DNA of 64,000 bases from Nodosilinea sp. FACHB-141 (GTDB taxonomy: Bacteria > Cyanobacteriota > Cyanobacteriia > Phormidesmidales > Phormidesmidaceae). Of the stretch, positions 9,423-17,792 are shown piece after piece. The notes beneath the pieces were generated by a model. The model was not told the origin of the DNA and did no database searches. It saw only the letters and a program-made list of their open reading frames with translations. Location of the stretch: the NCBI RefSeq assembly GCF_014696135.1, contig NZ_JACJPP010000010.1, positions 34,922 through 98,921 of the forward strand. Reading direction: 5' to 3'. The position numbers were made by a program, and so were the translations under genes. Every line of letters starts with the position of its first letter. The stretch's first letter is position 1.

Positions 9423-9529
9423 GGGTTGAGGTAAAGCATTTAGACACCACATTGAGGCTGTAGCTCAAACAACAATTGTTACTAAGCCTTACAAGGCGCT
9501 CCATAGCTAATAGCTAAAAGGTGAATTGA

Positions 9530-9547
9530 TTGTAGTTGCAGAAACAA
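9530..9547. promoter_or_regulatory. Candidate operator, copy 1 (TTGT-N3-TGCA-N3-ACAA)
   Basis: TTGTAGTTGCAGAAACAA is an imperfect palindrome centred on TGCA with TTGT and ACAA ends. An identical copy starts 42 bases downstream, which equals four DNA turns, so both would lie on the same helix face. This suggests cooperative binding of a dimeric regulator. It does not match the L box of complementary chromatic acclimation as I recall it. Confidence 0.55.
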
Positions 9548-9571
9548 ATAAATAGCGATTTAGAGAATTTT

Positions 9572-9589
9572 TTGTAGTTGCAGAAACAA
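9572..9589. promoter_or_regulatory. Candidate operator, copy 2 (TTGT-N3-TGCA-N3-ACAA)
   Basis: This is an exact 18-base repeat of the site at 9530-9547. It lies about 45 bases upstream of the likely -10 region. A shorter relative, TTTTGTAACAAAA, follows at about 9606. Function as a binding site is inferred from repetition, dyad symmetry and phasing. Confidence 0.55.
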
Positions 9590-9892
9590 CGGCAATCGCT
9601 AAATTTTTTGTAACAAAATAGCCTTCGGTTTTGCTATATAAATAATTCAGGTTGGTTTTGTAAGCAGTCTTTGTCAACTAGAGCTGACGAGGATTCGCTA
9701 GGTTCAGCCCATAGGTTTTGTCTAACAATTAATACAAGTGCAGGCAACAGTCTGCACGCCTAGGCTTTGCTTGGACATTTAACTATGCCTGGTTTTTGCG
9801 GAGCTTGGGCAAAGTAGTTTAGCCGTAACCTTTGGGTATCAAAACTAACCAATTTACGTATTGATGAAATCAGTCTTTAGGAGATCCGTGTT

Positions 9893-10414
9893 ATGGCCTT
9901 TGATGTCTTTTCTAAGGTAGTTTCCCAAGCCGATAGCCGAGGTTCTTACCTTAGTGACGATCAGGTTGATGCGTTGATTAACCTGGTCAAAGACGGCAAT
10001 AAGCGCGTCGATGCTGTTAACCGCATTACCAGCAATTCGTCAGCCATTGTCGCCAGTGCCGCTCGCGAATTATTTGCTGAGCAGCCTCAGCTCACTGCTC
10101 CCGGCGGCAACGCCTATACAAACCGACGGGCAGCAGCCTGCCTGCGCGATTTAGAAATTATTTTGCGCTACGTGACCTACGCTACTTTTGCCGGTGATGC
10201 TAGCGTTCTAGAAGATCGCGCCCTCAATGGTCTGCGTGAAACCTACGTGGCTTTAGGTACCCCTGGCGCTTCGGTAGCAGCCGGCATCGAAAAACTCAAA
10301 GAAGCTTCCATTCGCATTGTTAACGACCCTGCTAACATCACCCAAGGCGATTGCAGCTCGCTTGTTTCTGAATTGTCGGGATATTTTGATCGGGCGGCGG
10401 CGGCGGTAGTCTAG
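9893..10414 (+). CDS. cpcB: Phycocyanin beta subunit, sulfur-depleted (Cpc3-like)
   Basis: This 173-residue phycobilisome rod subunit aligns from end to end with CpcB ([48 protein letters not shown]). The two bilin-attachment cysteines are C83 and C154 (usual 82 and 153, shifted by one extra N-terminal residue), and the methylated-Asn site is retained in GGNAYT. The only Met is the initiator: the usual Met before EIILRY is L87, and the usual free Cys of EDRCLNG is A110. This is the hallmark of the sulfur-limitation phycocyanin (cpc3) described in Calothrix PCC 7601. AGGAG precedes the ATG. It is first of a two-gene unit with cpcA; no linker or lyase genes are adjacent. Confidence 0.95.
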   Translation: MAFDVFSKVVSQADSRGSYLSDDQVDALINLVKDGNKRVDAVNRITSNSSAIVASAARELFAEQPQLTAPGGNAYTNRRAAACLRDLEIILRYVTYATFAGDASVLEDRALNGLRETYVALGTPGASVAAGIEKLKEASIRIVNDPANITQGDCSSLVSELSGYFDRAAAAVV

Positions 10415-10584
10415 TGCTTTACCCAGCAAAAGTGACAGGTTACGGGCCAGGTTTAGGTACAAAGCGTGAGGCATGCCATGAGCCTTAATCTTTTACACCT
10501 TTTGCTCCAGGGGCTCAAATCTAGCTTGCCACGATCAAATTCTGTTTTACCCCTTCACTTATTTACGTTTGAGGTAATTTTTCC

Positions 10585-11076
10585 ATGACAAAAACACCCT
10601 TAACCGAGGCGATCAACACTGCCGACTCCCAGGGGCGGTTCTTGAGCAGTGCCGAGTTTCAGGTGGCCTTTGGCCGTTTTCGCCAGGCCGAAAACACCCT
10701 AACGGCAGCTAAAACCTTAGCCAGCAAAGCTGACAGCCTAGCCCAGGCCGCCGCTAATGCGGTGTACCAAAAATTTCCCTACACCAACCAATTGCAGGGG
10801 CCGAACTACGCCGCTGACGATCGCGGCAAAGCCAAATGTGTACGCGACATCGGCTACTATCTGCGCATTATTAGCTATGGCCTGATCGTAGGTGGCACTG
10901 GCCCCATCGATGATTATCTGGTGGCTGGGCTAGCTGAAATCAACAGCACCTTTGAGCTATCGCCCAGTTGGTACATTGAGGCTTTGAAACATATCAAAGC
11001 CAACCATGGGCTCAGCGGCGATCCTGCCGTAGAGGTCAATACTTACATTGACTACGTTATTAATGCCCTTAGCTAG
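10585..11076 (+). CDS. cpcA: Phycocyanin alpha subunit, sulfur-depleted (Cpc3-like)
   Basis: This 163-residue partner of the upstream beta subunit has the single bilin Cys at C85 ([14 protein letters not shown]) and the conserved end [18 protein letters not shown]. As in the beta subunit, Met occurs only at the start, and all non-chromophore Met/Cys positions common in CpcA are replaced: TQMQGPNY becomes NQLQGPNY, and the LRMVTYCLVVGG segment becomes [12 protein letters not shown]. It is 170 bases downstream of cpcB with its own ribosome site (GAGG). The pair would form alpha-beta monomers for rods under sulfur scarcity, borrowing linkers and lyases encoded elsewhere (inference). Confidence 0.95.
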   Translation: MTKTPLTEAINTADSQGRFLSSAEFQVAFGRFRQAENTLTAAKTLASKADSLAQAAANAVYQKFPYTNQLQGPNYAADDRGKAKCVRDIGYYLRIISYGLIVGGTGPIDDYLVAGLAEINSTFELSPSWYIEALKHIKANHGLSGDPAVEVNTYIDYVINALS

Positions 11077-11085
11077 GGCATTAAT
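11059..11085 (+). terminator. Hairpin over the cpcA stop codon
   Basis: ATTAATGCCCT and AGGGCATTAAT form a perfect 11-bp stem with a TAGCT loop that contains the cpcA stop codon (TAG). No T-run follows, so it may be a 3' stability element or a processing site as much as a terminator. From here to 11449 I see no supportable gene. Confidence 0.5.
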
Positions 11086-11449
11086 CTAGGCGGCGGGCTC
11101 TCCTACCCAAATGCCTGTTTAACAACCAATCTAAATGCGTCAAACAATCATTTGTGTAGCATTCTGACCTGGCCCTGCTCTTTATGGGTCTGCGGTCAAA
11201 GTCAGGTGCTACACAGGTGATTTTTTTGTTGGGTGGGGAATAGCAGATGCCCATGATCAACTCGAAGCTTCCTGGCCTGCTATAAACAATAAAGACGGCG
11301 GTGGAGCTCGCCAAAACCGCCCTAGGCTGTCGATGCTGAAAGGGCTGATGGCTCCTACTTATTCCGGCTTGGGGCGGAAGGGTAGGGGCTGTGGAGTCTT
11401 TTAACCAATGCCCCAGGCCACGTAACCGATTCAACCTGGGCGTGGCGAC

Positions 11450-13087
11450 ATGTTAGAAAGCGTGATTTGGATTTTGCTGATGGGCTTTTTCGTCGGGCAA
11501 ATGGCTCGACGGCTAAAGCTCCCCGCCCTGGTGGGCATGGTGCTGGTGGGTATTTTGCTTGGCCCCCAAATGGGCAATGTAATTAGCCCAGGGGTGTTGG
11601 CCGCGGCAGACGAGCTGCGCACCATTGCCGTCATGGTGATTTTGATGAAGGCGGGGCTGGGCCTCGATCGCGACAAGCTGGCCCAGCAGGGGTCGGTGGC
11701 GCTGCGGCTGGGGTTTTTGCCCGCCGCCTGTGAGGCGATCGCCATTGCCATTGCCGCTGTGTGGCTATTTCAGTTTGATTTTGCTACTGGGCTACTGCTG
11801 GGCTGTGTGCTGGGGGCTGAGTCACCGGCGGTGATTGTGCCTGCTATGCTACGGCTCAAAAGCTTGGGCTGGGGCGTTAAAAAAGGCATTCCCGACGCGA
11901 TTTTGACGGGCAGCGCCCTCTCGGATGTGCTGCTGCTGCTGGTGTTTAGCCTGCTGCTGGCGTTTTTGACCCAGAATGCGATCGCGGTTACTCTACCCGG
12001 CGGTGTCACTCTGAGCCCGCTTCAGCTACTGCCGATTCAAATTATTGCCCAGATTGCCTTGGGGGTATTGCTGGGGTGGCTGACCGCTCATTTGCTGGTG
12101 TCGCTGCTGGCCCGGCAAAACTGGACCCAAAACGCAGTGCAGGATGCTCTGGTGACAGCGGGTTTCGCCCTGTTGCTGGTGGTGTTGGCAGAAGATTTTC
12201 CGATGTTTTCCGGCTATTTAGCGGTGATGACCGCTGGTTTTTTTCTAGTCGAGCTAGATGCTCCGCTGGCGCGACGGTTGCGAGGTGGCTTCGACAGCCT
12301 GTGGACGATTGCCCAGATCATTCTGTTTGTGCTGCTGGGGGCGAGCATTGAGCTCAGCGTGCTGAGTGATACGCTGCTGGTCGGCCTGCTGGTGCTGGCT
12401 ATTGGCACCCTGGTGGGGCGATCGCTGGGCTGGTATCTGTCTACCCTGGGCAGCAACTGGACCGGTCAGGAACGGTTGTTTTTGCTGCCGGGAAATTCGG
12501 CCAAGGCTACGGTGCAGGCGGCGATCGGCGCAATTCCGCTGACCCAGGGGGTCGAGGGTGGCGAGATTATTTTGGCGCTGTCGGCCCTCTCAATTTTGGT
12601 GACGGCTCCCCTGGGGGCCTGGGCGATTCCTACCTTTGCCCCGAAATTGCTAGAGCGCGGCGAGGTAGACCCGACCAAGGTTTCGGTGGCCCGCGAGCTT
12701 ACCCTGCTGGCAGCGGTGGATACGTCATCGCTGGCGACAGGCGTGCTGGCTAAAGCCGCCGAACTCGCCCGCCGCAGCGATGCCAACGTAGTGGTGTTGC
12801 ACGTGGTGCGAGTTGACGATCCGGCGGTAGTGGAGGAGCTGCGCCAGCGGGTGAGGCAGTGTTTAGCCGACATTCGCCATCGGTTTATCACTACTTCAGG
12901 CTCGGTGCCGGAGGAGATTGTGCGGGCTGCCCAAGAGTGTGGCGCGGCTGAGATTGTAGTGGGCAAGCGCGGCGATCGCACCTCAGATAGGGTGCTGGTA
13001 GGTTCAGTGTGTCAGGCGGTGTTGGAAACCAGTCTGTTACCAGTTGTTGTGGTTGAAGACAGCGCCTTAGTGCTAGAAGATCGCTGA
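11450..13087 (+). CDS. Cation:proton antiporter with C-terminal universal stress protein domain
   Basis: This 545-residue inner-membrane protein has about twelve hydrophobic segments in residues 1-395, typical of the Na+/H+ exchanger (CPA) fold (LPALVGMVLVGILLGPQ, GCVLGAESPAVIVPAML). A soluble C-terminal domain (about 410-540) reads as a universal stress protein (LTLLAAVDTSSLA, VVVLHVVRVD, EIVVGKRGD, GSVCQAVLE, LLPVVVVED). The Usp-like domain probably binds a nucleotide and tunes transport. Likely ion: Na+ or K+ in exchange for H+ (inference). It is followed by a 440-base gap. Confidence 0.85.
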   Translation: MLESVIWILLMGFFVGQMARRLKLPALVGMVLVGILLGPQMGNVISPGVLAAADELRTIAVMVILMKAGLGLDRDKLAQQGSVALRLGFLPAACEAIAIAIAAVWLFQFDFATGLLLGCVLGAESPAVIVPAMLRLKSLGWGVKKGIPDAILTGSALSDVLLLLVFSLLLAFLTQNAIAVTLPGGVTLSPLQLLPIQIIAQIALGVLLGWLTAHLLVSLLARQNWTQNAVQDALVTAGFALLLVVLAEDFPMFSGYLAVMTAGFFLVELDAPLARRLRGGFDSLWTIAQIILFVLLGASIELSVLSDTLLVGLLVLAIGTLVGRSLGWYLSTLGSNWTGQERLFLLPGNSAKATVQAAIGAIPLTQGVEGGEIILALSALSILVTAPLGAWAIPTFAPKLLERGEVDPTKVSVARELTLLAAVDTSSLATGVLAKAAELARRSDANVVVLHVVRVDDPAVVEELRQRVRQCLADIRHRFITTSGSVPEEIVRAAQECGAAEIVVGKRGDRTSDRVLVGSVCQAVLETSLLPVVVVEDSALVLEDR

Positions 13088-13526
13088 GTTAGGTACAGAA
13101 GGCATTTTAAGGCCGCAAAGTTACGCCAGATCTCGATTCAAATAGCCTCCAAACGTCTGGCGCTGGCAGTAGAGTTCTCCTCCAAACTGGGTTCACCCCA
13201 TAGAAAGATAACCCTACCGATCTCGGTCGTTACAGTAGGGCCAGACTCTCAATAAGGCGGATATTTCGCTTAGATATTTTCCATGAAGAGTCTGTGCGTT
13301 GCAGTGCCAGGATGAGACCCCCTCAAATTGCTTTTTTAAGTGAGAAGGTGACCCTGATTTTTTCCTTTTTACGGCGCTTGCAGATTTTTGTAGAGCAAAA
13401 ACAAGGGAATCTCTTCCAAGTCGCTCTCCAGGTTTAAGCCAGACCGGCGGCTAGTTTTGTGTATTAGAAACTCGGTTTAGCACAACGGTACGCTGCATTC
13501 GTAATTAGTTAAAAGGAGCAGAATCC
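13088..13526. other. Gene-free stretch upstream of the SDR gene
   Basis: There are 439 bases with no convincing open frame on either strand. A T-rich stretch (13341-13372) could serve as a terminator region for the antiporter gene or as an AT-rich promoter for the stress dehydrogenase. AAAAGGAG precedes the next ATG. No known RNA family is recognisable by eye. Confidence 0.4.
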
Positions 13527-14387
13527 ATGACTATCACCCCTGACCAAATTCCTGCCCAGCACCAAGAGCGCACCCCTGCCCTAGAGTCAGAAATGGTGCC
13601 CCGGCCGCAGTATGACGACCCCAATTACAAGGGCAGCGGTAAACTGCAAGACAAAGTTGCCCTAATCACGGGTGGCGACAGTGGTATTGGCCGTTCCGTA
13701 GCGGTTTATTACGCCAAAGAAGGGGCCGATGTCGCCATTGTCTATCTCGATGAGCACGACGACGCTAAAGAAACTCAGCAGGCCGTGCAAGACTACGGCC
13801 GCCGCTGTTTGCTGCTTCCGGGCGATATTCGCGGTGAGGATTTTTGTCGTGAAGCCGTGCAAAAAACGATTGAGGAGTTTGGCAAGCTTGATATTTTGGT
13901 CAACAATGCGGCGGTGCAGTACCAAGAGCCTAGCCTCGATGACATTGATGCGGCCCGACTGGGGGATGTTTTTGCCACCAACATCTTCTCCATGTTTTAC
14001 TTTGCTAAAGCGGCCACTCCTCACATGAAGCCGGGCAGCTCGATCATCAACACCACCTCGGTTAATGCCTACAAAGGCAACCCCAGCCTGCTGAGCTATT
14101 CCACCACCAAAGGGGCGATTTTGGCCTTTACCCGCTCCCTGGCTACCCCCATGTTAGAAAAGGGCATTCGCGTCAACGGCGTCGCCCCCGGCCCGATCTG
14201 GACGCCGTTTATCCCCGACGCCTTTTCGGACGATGATGTCGCCAACTTTGGCAAACAGGTACCGATGCAGCGGCCGGGCCAACCCAAGGAAGTCGCGCCT
14301 AGCTTTGTCTTTTTGGCCTCTGAAGATGCGTCTTACATGGCGGGTCAGGTGCTGCACCCCAATGGCGGCGTTGTGGTCAACGGATAG
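13527..14387 (+). CDS. SDR-family oxidoreductase, stress-protein 39 type
   Basis: This 286-residue NAD(P)-dependent short-chain dehydrogenase has the cofactor loop ALITGGDSGIGRSVA (TGxxxGIG), NNAA, a Ser-Tyr-Lys centre (NTTSVNAY... then YSTTKGA) and the closing GQVLHPNGGVVVNG. The roughly 45-residue leader before the Rossmann fold is typical of the general-stress-protein-39/YhdG-like subgroup, whose true substrates are uncertain. A good ribosome site (AAAAGGAG) precedes the ATG. It is monocistronic. Confidence 0.88.
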   Translation: MTITPDQIPAQHQERTPALESEMVPRPQYDDPNYKGSGKLQDKVALITGGDSGIGRSVAVYYAKEGADVAIVYLDEHDDAKETQQAVQDYGRRCLLLPGDIRGEDFCREAVQKTIEEFGKLDILVNNAAVQYQEPSLDDIDAARLGDVFATNIFSMFYFAKAATPHMKPGSSIINTTSVNAYKGNPSLLSYSTTKGAILAFTRSLATPMLEKGIRVNGVAPGPIWTPFIPDAFSDDDVANFGKQVPMQRPGQPKEVAPSFVFLASEDASYMAGQVLHPNGGVVVNG

Positions 14388-14501
14388 GGCAAAGCTAGTG
14401 GTAGATCGGATATAAACCCAAGGGAGATGTTGCGATCGCAGCCTCTCCCTTTATAGTGCTCTGGTTAACCCTGGGTTGGGCCAGCAATTGAGGCAAAGGC
14501 T

Positions 14502-15752
14502 ATGGCTAATATTCCTGTCGAACCGAGTATTGACAGTACGCTGTGGCTGCTGCGCGACGGCTACAAGTTCATTGGCAACCGGTGCGATCGCATGGGGACC
14601 AATATTTTTCAAACCCGGCTGCGGCTTCAAAAAACCATTTGCATGCGAGGCGCGGCCGCGGCTGAAGTGTTCTATGACAACGCCAAATTTTCTCGCAAAA
14701 ATGCGGCTCCGCCGCGGGCCAAAAAGACCCTGCTGGGCGAAGGCGGCGTGCAAGGGCTAGACGGAGCTAGCCACCGCCAGCGCAAGCAAATTTTCATGGG
14801 GTTGATGACCCCTGAGCGGCTACAGCAGCTCAGCGATCTCACCCTGCACCACTGTCGCCAGTATGCGCAACGGTGGCAGCAGCAGGATCAGGTGGTGCTG
14901 TTTGAGCAAATCAACGAAATTCTTTGTCGGTCTGTTTGCGAATGGTCGGGGGTGCCTCTACCTGAAACTGATGTTGCCCGGCGCACCCTAGAACTGGGCG
15001 CCATGATTGACGGTGTGGGTGGCCTGGGACTGAGATATTTGCGGGGTGTTCAGGCCCGCCAGCGAGTCGAGGCCTGGATTGCAGAGGTGATTGAGCAAGT
15101 GCGGTCACAGCAGATTCAGGTGCCTGAGCAGACGGCGTTGGCCGCGTTTGCCCTTCACCGCGACGCCAACGGCAACCGACTAGACACCGCCGTTGCGGCG
15201 GTGGATTTGATCAACGTGCTGCGCCCTACTGTGGCCATTGGTCGCTACGTGGTTTTTGCCGCCCTAGCCCTGCATCAGCACCCCCACTGTGCCTCAAAAC
15301 TTGCAGGTGATGACCCTGACTACACCACTCTATTCACTCAAGAAGTGCGGCGGTTTTACCCGTTCTTTCCCTTCGCTGCGGCGCGCACTTGTCAAGGGTT
15401 TGATTGGCAAGAGTATCACTTTCCCAAAGATACGTTGGTATTGCTGGACCTCTACGGCACCAACCACGATGACAACCATTGGCAAGAGCCCGATCGCTTT
15501 TGGCCAGAACGATTTAGCCAGTGGCAAGAAAGTGCCTTTGACTTTATTCCTCAGGGAGGCGGCAACTACAACGAAAACCACCGCTGTGCGGGAGAATGGC
15601 TGACGATTAAGCTGATGGAGCAGATCCTAAATTTTTTAGTCGATGAGCTTGAGTACGACGTACCGCCGCAAAACCTAGAGGTCAAACTGTCGCGCTTTCC
15701 GACGCTGCCGGAAAGCGGTTTTGTGATGGAGAACGTCCGGTTTAAGAACTAG
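14502..15752 (+). CDS. Cytochrome P450 of the CYP152 fatty-acid peroxygenase type
   Basis: This 416-residue haem-thiolate enzyme has C362 in PQGGGNYNENHRCAGEW as the haem ligand. Instead of the usual acid-alcohol pair on the I helix it has the CYP152 Arg-Pro (R241-P242 in INVLRPTVAIG), which binds the substrate carboxylate. The family pattern LTPE.. VLFEQINEILCR.. YPFFPF.. DLYGTNHD supports this strongly. CYP152 enzymes use H2O2 to hydroxylate or decarboxylate fatty acids and need no reductase partner. It is soluble, with no N-terminal membrane anchor. Whether it makes hydroxy acids or terminal alkenes cannot be told from sequence. Confidence 0.88.
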   Translation: MANIPVEPSIDSTLWLLRDGYKFIGNRCDRMGTNIFQTRLRLQKTICMRGAAAAEVFYDNAKFSRKNAAPPRAKKTLLGEGGVQGLDGASHRQRKQIFMGLMTPERLQQLSDLTLHHCRQYAQRWQQQDQVVLFEQINEILCRSVCEWSGVPLPETDVARRTLELGAMIDGVGGLGLRYLRGVQARQRVEAWIAEVIEQVRSQQIQVPEQTALAAFALHRDANGNRLDTAVAAVDLINVLRPTVAIGRYVVFAALALHQHPHCASKLAGDDPDYTTLFTQEVRRFYPFFPFAAARTCQGFDWQEYHFPKDTLVLLDLYGTNHDDNHWQEPDRFWPERFSQWQESAFDFIPQGGGNYNENHRCAGEWLTIKLMEQILNFLVDELEYDVPPQNLEVKLSRFPTLPESGFVMENVRFKN

Positions 15753-15973
15753 GGACAATTACAGAGGGTAGGGGGCGATCGCTCCGTCCGAGCCCATAGC
15801 CTAAACTACCGCTTTCGTGGTTCTAGGCTTATTTATCTCTCTTCAGAATGTTTCCAGCTCCACCAGAAGAGTGATTTTTTCCTGCGTAGCAAGAAATTAT
15901 CATTGATGATGTGATGGGCTTTGGTTATCTGTCTAAAGGACCATCTTGAGTTTTTCTTTTCAAAGGGATCGCT

Positions 15974-17257
15974 ATGCAAGGCAATTGCTTAACAGCAATT
16001 CCCAGTTTTGTCGCTGAGCAACTGGATTATGATGCGCTTCAGCCCCGCTTTTCACTAATTGCTAAACCGCCGCTGCCCCAGATGCAAGTTTCTGTGATTG
16101 TGCCGGTTCGCAATGAAGCAGAAATGCTGCCCAAGACGCTGCAAGCCCTGGCAGATCAGATCGATTTTGAGGGCAATTGCCTGGATGCTAAAAGCTACGA
16201 AGTGATCGTCTTGGCCAACAACTGCACTGACGCTTCAGCGGCGATCGCCCGCCAGTTTGCCCAACAGCATCCCCAGTTTCAGCTGCATGTGGTGGAACAG
16301 ACTCTGCCACCAGAGACAGCTCACATTGGGCGAGTGCGCCGCATGCTGATGGATGAAGCTCATCGACGGCTCCAAGGGCTAGGGCAGCGCCACGGCATCA
16401 TCGCCTCTACCGATGGCGATAGCCAGGTCGATCGCCAATGGATTGCGGCCATGCGGCACGAGATCGCTCAAGGCGCTGATGCCGTGGGCGGGCGCACAGT
16501 GACTCACCGAGCCGAGCGAGCGGCCTTAGATCGGGCGACTAAAACTTCTTACCTGCGTTTTGTAGGGTATCGATACCTGATCAAGCAGCTGGAAGACTAT
16601 CTCGATCCTGACCCCTTTGATCGGGCGCCGCGGCACTACCAGTTTTTTGGCGCTAACTTTGCAGTCACCCACGAGATATATGCCCTAGCGGGGGGCATGC
16701 CCCTGCTGCCCACCTCCGAGGATGTGGCCTTTCACCGGGCAATTATCAAAGTGGGAGCCAAGGTGCGCCACAGCACGCTGATGCGGGTGACCACCTCGGC
16801 GCGCCGCCAGGGGCGAGCGACCCAGGGCCTAGCCGATCGCCTCAGCCAGTTTCAAACCCTAGGGCAGCGGCAGCAGTCTTTTTTGGTGGCATCGGCGGCC
16901 GAGGTTAGGGCAAAACTGCTGGTGCGTCGCGATCTGCGCCGCTGCTGGGTGCAGGCCACCAGCAACCAGCAGCACGCTGGGCTGGCACCCCAGCGCTTGA
17001 CCCAGCTGGCGAAACGGCTGACAGTGCCCCTAGCCGAGCTACACGAGGCGATCGAGCAGTCAGCAACCTTTGGGGAGCTGGTGCAGCGGGTTGAGCACCG
17101 TCAGCAGGCGATGGGTCTCTGGCAACAGCAGTGGACAGCGGTACCGATCGAAATGGCGATCGCCGATCTGCGCCTCTGTCTGCACCAGCAGCGCCAGCAG
17201 GCTCTAGCTACGGACGCTCGTAGAGGTCTAGGCGGTAGTCGGCCGTGCGCTGACTGA
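15974..17257 (+). CDS. Family 2 glycosyltransferase (NodC/GT2-like, soluble)
   Basis: This 427-residue GT-A enzyme opens its catalytic fold with VSVIVPVRNEAEMLPKTL (about residue 38), has VLANNCTDAS, the metal-binding STDGDSQVD region (DGD) and a nearby GGRT. No long C-terminal membrane span is seen. The last 50 bases overlap convergently with the NodS-like methyltransferase gene. Together with the neighbouring PIG-L deacetylase, methyltransferase and acyl-CoA dehydrogenase-like genes, it probably acts on a modified amino-sugar or glycolipid (inference). An SD-like AAAGGGATC precedes the ATG. Confidence 0.85.
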   Translation: MQGNCLTAIPSFVAEQLDYDALQPRFSLIAKPPLPQMQVSVIVPVRNEAEMLPKTLQALADQIDFEGNCLDAKSYEVIVLANNCTDASAAIARQFAQQHPQFQLHVVEQTLPPETAHIGRVRRMLMDEAHRRLQGLGQRHGIIASTDGDSQVDRQWIAAMRHEIAQGADAVGGRTVTHRAERAALDRATKTSYLRFVGYRYLIKQLEDYLDPDPFDRAPRHYQFFGANFAVTHEIYALAGGMPLLPTSEDVAFHRAIIKVGAKVRHSTLMRVTTSARRQGRATQGLADRLSQFQTLGQRQQSFLVASAAEVRAKLLVRRDLRRCWVQATSNQQHAGLAPQRLTQLAKRLTVPLAELHEAIEQSATFGELVQRVEHRQQAMGLWQQQWTAVPIEMAIADLRLCLHQQRQQALATDARRGLGGSRPCAD

Positions 17258-17792
17258 ACACAGCGTTGAGCGGTGCGATCGCCGCAAAGTCTTGAAAAGC
17301 ATTGTGCACATCGTCACCCCGCAGGGGATAGCTGGGAGCGTCATGCAGCCAGTGCACCAGCAGCAAATGTCCGCCGGGCTCCAGCGACTCGTAAATGCGC
17401 CGTTGAGCCTTGAGCAGATCGGCTTGGCACCAGTAGTAGCCCACCTCTGACAGCAAGACTAAATCAAAGCTGTTGTCAGGATACTCGTGGGGCACATTCA
17501 TCAGCTGAAAGCGCACCTGGGGGAGGTGCTGACAACGCTCTATGGCCCGCTCCTGAGCCAGGGCAGAAATCTCTACTGACAGCAGCGCGTCGCAGCAGGG
17601 GGCCAGCTGCTCGGTGAGCACCCCAATGGAGCCGCCAATTTCAAAGGCCGAGCGGTAGCGCGATTTGGTCAGAGCCGCCAAGGTGGCAGCGTATTTGGCC
17701 GCTTCATACTCGCTGGTTTCAAACCGCCAGGGGTCGGGGTCAGCTTGGTAGAGGGTGTCAAAAAAGTCGGCGGCGAGGGATTGCTCGGTCAT
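17208..17792 (-). CDS. SAM-dependent methyltransferase, NodS-like
   Basis: This 194-residue class I methyltransferase has the NodS-type N-terminus (FFDTLYQADPDPWRFETSEYE), the SAM loop FEIGGSIGVL and a catalytic-core strand DLVLLSEVGYYW. NodS N-methylates a deacetylated glucosamine in rhizobial Nod factors. The start overlaps the stop of the PIG-L deacetylase gene (ATGA), so the two are translationally coupled, the same deacetylate-then-methylate logic. The 3' end overlaps the convergent glycosyltransferase gene. Confidence 0.85.
   Translation of the reverse strand: MTEQSLAADFFDTLYQADPDPWRFETSEYEAAKYAATLAALTKSRYRSAFEIGGSIGVLTEQLAPCCDALLSVEISALAQERAIERCQHLPQVRFQLMNVPHEYPDNSFDLVLLSEVGYYWCQADLLKAQRRIYESLEPGGHLLLVHWLHDAPSYPLRGDDVHNAFQDFAAIAPLNAVFSQRTADYRLDLYERP

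Larger units (their letters stand above)
9423..9892 (+). promoter_or_regulatory. Promoter and long leader of cpcBA
   Basis: This 470-base gene-free stretch precedes cpcB. It contains two copies of an 18-bp palindromic repeat (listed separately), an inverted pair TAGCGATT (9553-9560) and AATCGCTA (9594-9601) that brackets the second copy, a repeated ATTTTTTGTA (9567 and 9603), and an AT-rich TATATAAAT at 9635 that could be a -10 region. If that is correct, the leader would be about 240 bases. AGGAG lies before the cpcB ATG. The exact transcription start cannot be read from sequence. Confidence 0.6.

Noticed and set aside
9530..9589. L box of chromatic acclimation upstream of cpcBA
   Set aside because: The repeated motif differs from the L-box pattern TTGCACA-N4-TTGCACA as I recall it.
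11081..11434. 117-codon reverse frame downstream of cpcA
   Set aside because: Composition and position suggest a chance frame in non-coding sequence.
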